Position numbers and translations under genes: made by a program. Shown here piece by piece: positions 56,932-64,000 of a stretch of DNA of 64,000 nucleotides (within the stretch, counting starts at the first letter, position 1; each line of letters starts with the position of its first letter). The notes under the pieces were generated by a model that was not told the DNA's origin, did no database searches, and saw only the letters and a list, made by a program, of their open reading frames with translations. This DNA comes from Spirochaetota bacterium (lineage in GTDB: Bacteria; Spirochaetota; UBA4802; JAFGDQ01): NCBI GenBank assembly GCA_016932015.1, contig JAFGDQ010000070.1:62001-126000 (forward strand). Direction: 5' to 3'.

Positions 56932-58203
56932 ATGCAGGATAAAACAATAAGAGGAGACAGGCTGCACATAGCTTTTTTCGGCAGACGAAACGCGGGGAAA
57001 TCCTCTCTCATTAACGCTCTGACAGGACAGACAGTTTCAATTGTATCAAAAACTCCGGGAACAACTACCGACCCTGTATTCAAGGCAATGGAGCTCTCCA
57101 GTATCGGGCCTGTTGTCATGATTGATACGGCAGGAATTGACGATACAAAAGATGAGCTTGGAAGCGAACGTATAAAAGCTTCGGAAAAAATTCTTGGAAG
57201 AACTGATTTTGCCATTCTTGTCGCGGATTTAACCTCGCAAGACTTCAGCTATGAAAACGACCTGCTGGCTCTTTTTGATAAACGCAATATTCCCTATATT
57301 ATCACCCTTAACAAAACTGATCTGGAAATGTCAGAGGAGGCGGAAGAATGGATAAAGGAAAAAGCCTTTGTACGCGTATCTGCCAGGCTTGAAAAAGGTA
57401 TTGCGGAGCTGAAAAAAAGAATACTGGAAAAAGCTCCTTCCGACTGGGAACCCCCGTTTCTGAGCGATCTTATAAAACCTATGGATATTGTACTGCTTGT
57501 AACTCCTGTTGACCTTGGAGCTCCGAAAGGAAGATTGATAATGCCGCAGATCAAAGCATTAAGAGACATACTTGATGCCGACGCCATACCCATGATGTGC
57601 AAGGAGAGGGAACTCCTGACAGCTCTTTCTTCGTTAAAAGAAAAGCCCGCGCTTGCAGTAACAGATTCACAGGTCTTTCCGCAGGTAAATGCCGATCTGC
57701 CCGGAGATATTCCTCTTACAAGTTTTTCAATTCTCTCTATCAGGCAGAAAGGAAATCTGAAACAAATGATTGAAGGGCTCTCGGTCATAAAGGCTCTTAA
57801 ACCCGGAGATAAAATTCTCATCGCTGAAAGCTGTACTCATCACCCGCTTGAAGACGATATAGGCAGAATTAAAATCCCCAGATGGCTTAACAATTTCGTG
57901 GGCGGAGGACTTGATATAAAATCCGTTCCCGGTTATGAATATCCGGATAACTTAAACGATTATAAGCTTGTAGTTCATTGCGGCGCATGCACTCTTAACA
58001 GAATAGAAATGTTAAGAAGGCAGGAAATTCCCGAAAAGGAAGGAGTGGCAATGACAAATTACGGTGTGCTGATATCATTTCTTAAAGGAATTTTCCCCAA
58101 GGCTATTGAGCCGTTCCCGGAAATGGCTGATTTTATTCACAAGAAAAAAAGCAGTAAAGACATCAGTATAATCAAAAGAATGGCCTCCCTGGCTGAAATT
58201 TAA
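56932..58203 (+). CDS. hydF: [FeFe] hydrogenase maturation GTPase HydF
   Basis: A 423-residue scaffold protein. The N-terminal GTPase has FFGRRNAGKSS, an SKTPGTT switch and NKTD. A dimerisation domain follows. The C-terminal cluster domain has ESCTHHP and VHCGACTLNR (CxH ... CxxC), the known HydF metal-site pattern. It assembles the H-cluster precursor and hands it to the hydrogenase. It starts 14 bases after aspA with a GAGGAAG site. The third maturase, HydG, is not in the window. Confidence 0.95.
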   Translation: MQDKTIRGDRLHIAFFGRRNAGKSSLINALTGQTVSIVSKTPGTTTDPVFKAMELSSIGPVVMIDTAGIDDTKDELGSERIKASEKILGRTDFAILVADLTSQDFSYENDLLALFDKRNIPYIITLNKTDLEMSEEAEEWIKEKAFVRVSARLEKGIAELKKRILEKAPSDWEPPFLSDLIKPMDIVLLVTPVDLGAPKGRLIMPQIKALRDILDADAIPMMCKERELLTALSSLKEKPALAVTDSQVFPQVNADLPGDIPLTSFSILSIRQKGNLKQMIEGLSVIKALKPGDKILIAESCTHHPLEDDIGRIKIPRWLNNFVGGGLDIKSVPGYEYPDNLNDYKLVVHCGACTLNRIEMLRRQEIPEKEGVAMTNYGVLISFLKGIFPKAIEPFPEMADFIHKKKSSKDISIIKRMASLAEI

Positions 58204-58381
58204 CAGCAGAAGACTTGTTAAACGTTATCTTTAGTCCGCATCACAATACTGTTTGAATTACTTTTTATAAAAGACAGCTTAAGAAAAATAATATAATGTA
58301 AAGCACTCCTGAAAGACAGCCGAAAATATATCTAAAGTATAAATTATAATATTTAAGATTATTTTTGTCAGGAAAGGTGCT

Positions 58382-58636
58382 ATGAAATTATCCGCGGAGC
58401 TTATAAAATCAGAAAAAGAATTTGTTGCCAGATGCCCGGAACTGGATATAAACTGTTACGGATCAGATAAAAACGAAGCAATCAGAAGATTAAAAAGTGT
58501 GATACAATTTTATATAGACTCCGCGAAAGAACTTGGACTGGAAATTGACGCCATGATCGCACTTTCAATTGACGGCGAGATTACCGGACAAAAATCAAAT
58601 GACAACCCGGCACAATACTCAAATCTGGTAAATTAA
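58382..58636 (+). CDS. HicB-like antitoxin-fold protein (orphan)
   Basis: An 84-residue protein with the HicB N-terminal fold (KEFVARCPELDINCYGSDKNEA). It has an AGGAAAGG site, but no HicA-type RNA-binding toxin is adjacent and no C-terminal helix-turn-helix follows. Stand-alone HicB-like proteins are common and often have no known toxin. It lies about 180 bases after hydF, with no clear terminator between. Confidence 0.75.
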   Translation: MKLSAELIKSEKEFVARCPELDINCYGSDKNEAIRRLKSVIQFYIDSAKELGLEIDAMIALSIDGEITGQKSNDNPAQYSNLVN

Positions 58637-58765
58637 AACCTCCTTAAAAAAGAATCACCGGCAAACAATGAGAATCTTCATAACAGGAATAAAAATAAAA
58701 ACATAAAAAACTCCCCGATACAACCCTCAGAGAGTTTCAATGCTATATAATACGGGAAGGCTATT

Positions 58766-60169
58766 TTACTTTTTTTCTCCTTCCAGCTCCGATTCATTTA
58801 TTTTGAACTCATATTGAGCTAAAATTCTGCTTTCCCAGTTTTTCTTCATTTCAGATTTCTTCCTGTTAACTATACTCCGCTCAATTCCTTCTTTAACTTC
58901 TTTAAAAGGCTTTATTTTCTTAACTCTTTCTTTGCCTTTTTTTATCATTTGAAAATATCTTTTGTCTTTATTCTTGCTGTATTCATCCAGCATTTCTCTG
59001 TCTGAAACAGTAATATCCTTTTCAAGAACACTTTTTGCATATTCACTTGCAAGCATTGGGTCAATTCTGGACTGAACTTCCTCAATATATTCAGGATCCT
59101 TGTCAATTCCCTTATTTAAAGCCTCACGTTTAAGCACTTCAAGCTGATAAAAACTTTTTGCCATTCTTAATTTATCTGTATCTTTAATTTTTCTGTTTGT
59201 TTTCCCGTTTTTTGAACGCGGCGTCCCAGATTCCAGTTTTTTATTCAGATCAGCAACAGTATAATTATTATTGCCTATAGTGAAAATAATATCCTTTTCA
59301 TTTTTACTGAGCACTTTTTCTTCATAAAGTTTTACATCATCCGCTTTCATAAGATTGTCCACAAATTCCCTGGCAACACTCCTCATCATGCCGTTCTTTA
59401 CTCTCGATGCCTGACTTTTATTTTCAATTATATCGTCAATATTTTTCTCAGTCACTTCATCTGTTTCCTCAACCTTGACAATATAAACACCTCCTGGAAT
59501 TTTAACAGGCTCTCTGGTATATTCGCCTTCTTTTAATGTAAAAACAACATCCGACAGATCCTGAGGAAGCATATTCGGGACAACAAATCCTATATCCCCG
59601 CCCTTCTTTTTGGATGAGTCTTCAGAATATTGTTTTGCAAGCTCCTCAAAACTCTCGCCTTTATCGAGTTTTTGAATTATATCTTTTGCTCTGGCTATTG
59701 TCTCATTATATCTCTGAGCAAGCTGCTCCTCACTTAGTTTGATTCTCTTATTCTTCTGCTGCGGATCAGCATCAAAATTTTTAACTCTTAGCAGGATCTG
59801 TCTCACTTTAGCGGCAGGTTCCTTAAAGGCAGCCTTATCTCTTATCTCTCTGTTGTATAGAGTCTTCATAAGAATGCCTTCGGAGATCCGGTTTTTTGCA
59901 GGCTGAAAATCCGGTTTTTTATCAAACCCTTCCTCTTTCGCTTTCTGAACAGTAATCAGCTCAAGGGCCATTTTCTCCAGTCTGTCCTTCTGCCTGGTCT
60001 TACTATTAATAATTGATTCCTTTTTAATCTTTCTGGACTCAAGCCATGTATAGAAATCCCCTCTTGTTATTTTTTCATTCTTATAGGTTGCCAGAATATC
60101 TCCATCACCCTTACATCCGTAAATTCCGGTAATTGAAAATACAATCAGCAACATCATTGTTTTTTTCAT
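58766..60169 (-). CDS. SurA/PrsA-like peptidyl-prolyl isomerase lipoprotein
   Basis: A 467-residue protein with a signal peptide and lipobox (TGIYGC, Cys at 19). A SurA_N-like helical region leads to a parvulin domain (about 118-260: KVRQILLRVKNF, FEELAKQYSEDSSKKKGGDIG). A long, lysine-rich helical C-terminal part follows, with a possible second, incomplete isomerase-like segment. It should help fold or escort exported and outer-membrane proteins. It is transcribed alone. Confidence 0.87.
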   Translation of the reverse strand: MKKTMMLLIVFSITGIYGCKGDGDILATYKNEKITRGDFYTWLESRKIKKESIINSKTRQKDRLEKMALELITVQKAKEEGFDKKPDFQPAKNRISEGILMKTLYNREIRDKAAFKEPAAKVRQILLRVKNFDADPQQKNKRIKLSEEQLAQRYNETIARAKDIIQKLDKGESFEELAKQYSEDSSKKKGGDIGFVVPNMLPQDLSDVVFTLKEGEYTREPVKIPGGVYIVKVEETDEVTEKNIDDIIENKSQASRVKNGMMRSVAREFVDNLMKADDVKLYEEKVLSKNEKDIIFTIGNNNYTVADLNKKLESGTPRSKNGKTNRKIKDTDKLRMAKSFYQLEVLKREALNKGIDKDPEYIEEVQSRIDPMLASEYAKSVLEKDITVSDREMLDEYSKNKDKRYFQMIKKGKERVKKIKPFKEVKEGIERSIVNRKKSEMKKNWESRILAQYEFKINESELEGEKK

Positions 60170-60492
60170 TTTATGTCTCCTGAATACTCTTGATATAGAA
60201 TATTGGTGTATTTATAAATTTATTCATTTTCAATACTGTTTATTATTGACCTGCTTTTAATCTGGCAGATGAACTATTTCAGCATCCTAATTTTTTATTA
60301 TAAATTATTGACAAATTTTATAATTAACATACTATTTAATCGTATACTGAAGTAATTGAATTATGAATAATTCTGTTTGGCGCACATATATATTGACTGA
60401 AAAACTGCATGTCAATAATAAATTTGTATAATGAAATTCTGTATAGCATCTAAAATAACAGGATTTTTCAGGAAAGATGGATTGCCCTTATA
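60170..60492. promoter_or_regulatory. Divergent intergenic region with a sigma-70-like promoter
   Basis: About 320 bases between divergent genes. TTGACA at 60308-60313 and TACTAT at 60330-60335 are 16 bases apart, a fair sigma-70 promoter match directed at the TPR gene. It would leave a leader of about 150 bases in which no structured RNA is evident. Confidence 0.45.
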
Positions 60493-61038
60493 ATGAAGGA
60501 TAAAAAAAGATATTTCAACCGGCTCGCCAGAATACTTACAATGGAGGAGTTGTATGAATTCAAAAAAAATAAAGACAATTTAATCGACATCGGTTATGAA
60601 TATATGGAATTAGGAGATTATAAGAAATCATTCCAGATATTCAGTATGGCAATCAGATTATGGGGAAGCGACCCGGACTGTCTGAACGGAATCGGAGTAT
60701 CTCTTTGCGAGCTGGGAAGGCTCAAAACTTCAAGAATAGTCCTTGAAAAAGCCATTGAACTTTATCCTGATGATGCGATAACACTTGCGAATATTGCCGG
60801 CCTTTACTGGGAAGAAGGCGACATGGGAAATTCAATTTTCAATTACTGCAAATCTCTTGAAAACGACCCAAGCATTCTGGAAACACATTTCAATCTGATT
60901 AATCTGTATTATGAACAGGGCGACCTGTTTATGGCTTATATTGCATGCCTTGACCTGCTGAAAATTTATCCTGAGAATATACAGGCTACGGAGATAAGGG
61001 ATGACATTATGATGGATATGGGAATATCAATTTTCTGA
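60493..61038 (+). CDS. Tetratricopeptide repeat protein
   Basis: A 181-residue cytoplasmic protein of about four TPR units (NLIDIGYEYMELGDYKKSFQ, CLNGIGVSLCELGRLKTSRI, TLANIAGLYWEEGDMGNSIF, THFNLINLYYEQGDLFMAYI). TPRs mediate protein contacts, and the partner is unknown. Its 3' end overlaps the convergent lipoprotein gene by 12 bases. Confidence 0.85.
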   Translation: MKDKKRYFNRLARILTMEELYEFKKNKDNLIDIGYEYMELGDYKKSFQIFSMAIRLWGSDPDCLNGIGVSLCELGRLKTSRIVLEKAIELYPDDAITLANIAGLYWEEGDMGNSIFNYCKSLENDPSILETHFNLINLYYEQGDLFMAYIACLDLLKIYPENIQATEIRDDIMMDMGISIF

Positions 61039-61512
61039 GGATAATTCCTCCATGTCAAATTTCCAGTACGGCCCTTCTTTTACAAATATCAGTTCCATAC
61101 CATTCTCCATTCTGACATTCGCCGTCGAGTCATACTGATCAATTCCCACAATATCATTTTTTATTATCTCTTTAAAAATATCTTCACTTATTTTTTTACT
61201 AAGAGACATCTGTAATGCCAGATAATTTTTTACAGTAAGATTCTTTAAAGAAGCGGCATCTGTGCTAAAACTTCTGCCCAGAGCCTCAAGCTGGGAATCC
61301 GGCATGGAGGATATCATATCAATAATTTTCCCGATCTTCAGGATGCTTCTTTCTGAAAGCAATTTTTCAACTTTTCCTGCATCGGATTTTATAAAAGCAT
61401 CCCTTAAAGAAAAATAAGCCTCTTCAGGAGACAGAGCCCCCCCTGATTTGCATGAAATCAGGGACATCACAATTAAAAGCAGTAAAATAACCGGGTATCT
61501 CAGTAAACGCAT
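61027..61512 (-). CDS. Small lipoprotein, unknown
   Basis: A 161-residue protein with a signal peptide and a lipobox (SLISC, Cys at 21). The mature part is helical, then ends in a short strand-rich tail (ANVRMENGMELIFVKEGPYW), resembling NTF2/DUF4878-like lipoproteins, though I cannot name a family. Its start overlaps the end of panC by 13 bases and its end overlaps the TPR gene. Confidence 0.75.
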   Translation of the reverse strand: MRLLRYPVILLLLIVMSLISCKSGGALSPEEAYFSLRDAFIKSDAGKVEKLLSERSILKIGKIIDMISSMPDSQLEALGRSFSTDAASLKNLTVKNYLALQMSLSKKISEDIFKEIIKNDIVGIDQYDSTANVRMENGMELIFVKEGPYWKFDMEELSSEN

Positions 61513-62369
61513 TTCAAACCTTTATCATCTTTATTAACAATCATATTATCAATCAGTCTTGTTGAACCGAAGTATGCGGCAATTGCTATAACCGACTTAT
61601 CATTGATATTTTCCACCGGCTTCAGATCCGAATAGGAAGTAACGGAAATATAATCAATTTTATCCGGATTTCCTTCGGACAGCACTTTTGTAATCTCATT
61701 AATTATTTTCCCGGCATTATATTCTCCGGATGAGAGCATTTCTTCAGCTTTCCGGAGGCTTTTATGAATTGAAAGAGCATCTTTTCTCTGCTGCTCACTC
61801 AAATGTTTATTTCTTGAACTCATGGCAAGTCCGGATTCCTCGCGAACTATGGGAGCAATTATAATTTGAACGGGAAAGTTGAGGTCAAAAACCATTTTCT
61901 CAATACTGACAGCCTGCTGAATATCTTTCTGGCCGAACACTGCGACATCCGGAAGGACAATATTGAATAATTTGCTTACAACAGTAAAAACTCCCCTGAA
62001 ATGCCCTTCCCTGTGCGCGCCGCATAAATGATCTGTCAGTTGAAATACATCAACATACGTAAGCCTGCTGCTGTACATTTCATTATCATCAGGCATAAAG
62101 ACAAGATCAACGCCCGCAGATTCAGCAAGCTTCAGATCTCTCTGAGTCTCTCTGGGATATTCAGCATAATCCTTTGAATCATTAAACTGAATTTTATTCA
62201 CAAAAATACTCATAACCTGAAAATCGGAGTATTTTTTTGAAATACCAACAAGACTCAAATGTCCCTGATGCAGATATCCCATAGTTGGGATAAAACCGAT
62301 ACTTTTGCCTGCTTTTTTCTGCTCTTTTATTATTTTCCTTACTTCTTCAATCGTATGTACTGTCTGCAT
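61500..62369 (-). CDS. panC: Pantothenate synthetase
   Basis: A 289-residue enzyme joining pantoate and beta-alanine with ATP in coenzyme A synthesis. The HIGH-type nucleotide motif is PTMGYLHQGHLSL near residue 30. VFGQKDIQQ and a KMSKS-like SGLAMSSRNKHL near 190 follow. panB and panD are not in the window. It overlaps the lipoprotein gene downstream, so the two are likely co-transcribed. Confidence 0.95.
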   Translation of the reverse strand: MQTVHTIEEVRKIIKEQKKAGKSIGFIPTMGYLHQGHLSLVGISKKYSDFQVMSIFVNKIQFNDSKDYAEYPRETQRDLKLAESAGVDLVFMPDDNEMYSSRLTYVDVFQLTDHLCGAHREGHFRGVFTVVSKLFNIVLPDVAVFGQKDIQQAVSIEKMVFDLNFPVQIIIAPIVREESGLAMSSRNKHLSEQQRKDALSIHKSLRKAEEMLSSGEYNAGKIINEITKVLSEGNPDKIDYISVTSYSDLKPVENINDKSVIAIAAYFGSTRLIDNMIVNKDDKGLKCVY

Positions 62370-62932
62370 AAAAAATTCCGGAAGTATTTATTTAATGGAT
62401 ATTTGTAACTATTCAGCCATAGCAGAGCAAGAAGGACATATTGATAATTATTCCTTCTTGCGGAGAGGTTTTTACATAACAATTCCAGATAGCTAAGCAG
62501 TAACGAATATTTTTAATTAACCAATGCACTATTTTTTAAATTTATCAATTGATTTTTATAATAGATTTTAAAAAATCGAAACAATAAAATTTCATATACA
62601 TTTATCCGTGTCAATCATGTTGCAGAATTATTCTTGACATTAATGTGAATCCGGTTAAAAGTCAAAACAGGTTAAGAATGTGCTTCTTTCAAAATCATTG
62701 CTAAAATAATATCACTTAAATAAAACATCATATAATTCAGATATTAAAAAAGTATTCTCCGGATTTAAACTTAAAAATAATATTTCCCGCATATTATTGA
62801 CAGATTATTCCGGAAACATGCGGGATATTTTAATTACCAAATATTGCAGCCTTTTAATTTATAGCGTTTATTAAAATCTTATTTTATAAAATTGCATTCA
62901 ATATTAAATTAATATGAATACGGAATTATACT
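62370..62932. other. Long non-coding gap with one hairpin
   Basis: About 560 AT-rich bases. CCCGCAT (62786-62792) pairs with ATGCGGG (62818-62824), extended by AATAT/ATATT and followed by TTTT on the plus strand, so it looks like a terminator or small-RNA end. A TTGACA word occurs at 62634-62639 with no good -10 after it. The ORF at 62305-62496 lacks support. Confidence 0.35.
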
Positions 62933-63313
62933 ATGATCTCAAAATATAAAACAAAGTTTCCAGTAATCATAATTATATTACTGGCAGTTACAGGCACTAT
63001 CGGATACCTTATGGAAGATGAAGCTAACCCTATACGGGTCCACTTTGAAACAAAAGGCGGGTCCGTTGTATTTACTCACAAAACCCATATAGAAGAATAT
63101 GCTGATGACTGTACTAGCTGTCATCATAACGCGGTGAACGATGAAACAGACGCTGAAGCCTGGCGCTGCAGAAATTGTCATATTGCGGGCGGTGATGCCG
63201 ATTCAGTCTGCGAAGACAGGCCTTTACATAAACAGTGTATTGGCGCAAACTGTATAGACTGCCATGAGGAAAATGGAATGGAACCCGGCGATTGCGGTTT
63301 CTGCCACCGTTAA
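62933..63313 (+). CDS. Membrane-anchored tetraheme cytochrome c (c3/c7-like)
   Basis: A 126-residue protein with an uncleaved-looking N-terminal membrane helix (about 9-27) and four CxxCH haem-binding motifs: CTSCH, CRNCH, CIDCH and CGFCH. Extra His residues in FTHKTH and PLHKQ could be distal ligands. It would sit on the outer face of the inner membrane. It lies just upstream of the RnfC-like gene. Cytochrome c genes next to rnf are known in Desulfovibrio and Methanosarcina, where they are thought to exchange electrons with the complex. Confidence 0.9.
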   Translation: MISKYKTKFPVIIIILLAVTGTIGYLMEDEANPIRVHFETKGGSVVFTHKTHIEEYADDCTSCHHNAVNDETDAEAWRCRNCHIAGGDADSVCEDRPLHKQCIGANCIDCHEENGMEPGDCGFCHR

Positions 63314-63499
63314 AAATTCGGAATTAAAAAATATTTATCTTACTGTATATAAAAATAAAATTTCAAAGCAGCGCAACAAACATACAGTTAATTTTTCCTG
63401 ATAGCAATCTGCAGTACCTGCGTTTGTTTATTAACGAAGGTTCTGTTCATTAAAATAAGTATTGTTTTTAAAAAACAGAAAATAAACAAGGTAAGCGTC

Positions 63500-64000
63500 G
63501 TGAAAAACATGAATAAGTCCATTCTCGGGATTAGAAATCCACGAATACTTTACAGTACCCCTATAGAACTTGAAAAGAAAAATTTATCGGAAAGGGGAAG
63601 AGTCGTCCTGCTGGTTAAAATCAGTGCAGATTCCGGGGTCTCTGTCTCGATCGGAGAAAAAGTAAAAACCGGCCGGAAAATAGGCTATACGGAAAACAGA
63701 TATATTTTCTCAACGATAACCGGAGAAGTTAAAAAAATAAGCAGGATTGAATGGTTAAACGGAATCAATTATCACGCGGTTCAGATTGAACGTACTGGTG
63801 ACGATGAATGGGAAACGGTTTTTGTCCCGTCAGATGAAAACCCTGCTAAAAGCCGTGAAGAAATTTTAACCTTGCTTGAATCTGCCGGTTATCCGGTGAA
63901 TTATTTTAAATCGGAAAGATTCGACAGATTTATAATTAACTGTACGGAAGAAGACGTCCTCACATCCAATATACAGGCTACAATTCTTGAAAAAAAAGAC
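63500..64000 (+). CDS. rnfC: RnfC-like electron transport complex subunit (3' truncated by window)
   Basis: This is absent from the ORF track because it runs off the right edge. Translation from the GTG at 63500 (AAGG site eight bases upstream) is open for 167 codons: SIGEKVKTGRKIGY, a barrel-sandwich segment, then SREEILTLLESAGYP and FDRFIINCTEEDVLTSN. These match the start of RnfC, including the region usually written IINGAECEPYLTsD. The cluster-binding Cys and the FMN/NADH region lie beyond the edge. The conserved glycine-rich GxGGAxFP is weak here (SAGYPVNYF). Confidence 0.75.
   Translation, partial: MKNMNKSILGIRNPRILYSTPIELEKKNLSERGRVVLLVKISADSGVSVSIGEKVKTGRKIGYTENRYIFSTITGEVKKISRIEWLNGINYHAVQIERTGDDEWETVFVPSDENPAKSREEILTLLESAGYPVNYFKSERFDRFIINCTEEDVLTSNIQATILEKKD

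Noticed and set aside
62305-62496. 63-residue ORF opposite the panC start
   Set aside because: It overlaps panC antisense and has no ribosome site or domain.
1-64000. tRNA, rRNA, CRISPR, IS elements or phage
   Set aside because: No T-loop-like motif, spaced repeat, transposase or phage gene was found when intergenic regions were read on both strands.

Overview
The window is 64 kb of AT-rich bacterial chromosome, densely packed with ordinary single-copy genes. I see no rRNA, tRNA, CRISPR array, insertion sequence or prophage. The organism looks like a diderm anaerobe. It has lipoproteins, two predicted outer-membrane-type proteins and a SurA-like chaperone, plus a [FeFe] hydrogenase with maturases, a V/A-type ATPase in place of F-type, and at the right edge a tetraheme cytochrome followed by the start of an RnfC-like gene. 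The ATPase operon order E-DUF2764-A-B-D-I-K is the one known from Spirochaetota and some Bacteroidota and Chlamydiota. The cytochrome-Rnf pairing recalls Desulfobacterota. I lean to an anaerobic spirochaete-like or deltaproteobacterium-like lineage, but the phylum is not settled by reading.

Layout. 0-2 kb: 3' part of a GAF-PAS hybrid histidine kinase that runs off the left edge. 2-7 kb: a possible catabolic island with a URO-D-family methyltransferase-like protein, single and double cupin proteins, an SDR dehydrogenase and a metallo-hydrolase. 7-11.8 kb: a membrane protein and AAA+ ATPase pair, a DASS transporter and adenylate kinase. 11.8-14.5 kb: a frameshifted small gene, an IscU/NifU-like scaffold, a signal-peptidase-like protein without its catalytic residues, and a second metallo-hydrolase. 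14.5-17.2 kb: hom-thrC. 17.4-22 kb: a coiled-coil protein, a truncated chemoreceptor-like protein and polA. 22-25 kb: an overlapping membrane protein, ECF sigma and anti-sigma operon, then a B12-binding radical SAM enzyme. 25-28.6 kb: ilvB-ilvH-ilvC with a terminator. 28.8-32.4 kb: a metallophosphoesterase lipoprotein and two exported proteins. 32.6-38.6 kb: def-fmt, a lone MshEN-like domain, a degenerate receiver, a double universal-stress protein, trxB and a glycerophosphodiesterase. 38.8-42.5 kb: an unknown protein, a CorC-like protein, recO and purB. 42.5-50.1 kb: the V-ATPase operon. 50.8-58.2 kb: a fused [FeFe] hydrogenase, then hydE-aspA-hydF. 58.4-62.4 kb: an orphan HicB-like protein, a SurA-like lipoprotein, a TPR protein, a small lipoprotein and panC. 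62.9-64 kb: tetraheme cytochrome and partial rnfC.

How the genes fit together (inference). The hydrogenase combines ferredoxin-type clusters with a GltD-like flavin module, so it probably couples H2 to NAD(P)H. An Rnf-type complex would couple ferredoxin and NADH to an ion gradient. The V-ATPase K subunit keeps residues resembling known Na+ ligands. Together these suggest a sodium-based anaerobic energy economy. Most track starts were kept; eight were moved to internal starts, mainly on Shine-Dalgarno evidence (MBL hydrolase, thrC, anti-sigma, def, usp, trxB, atpA, aspA), and two edge-truncated genes were added or extended.
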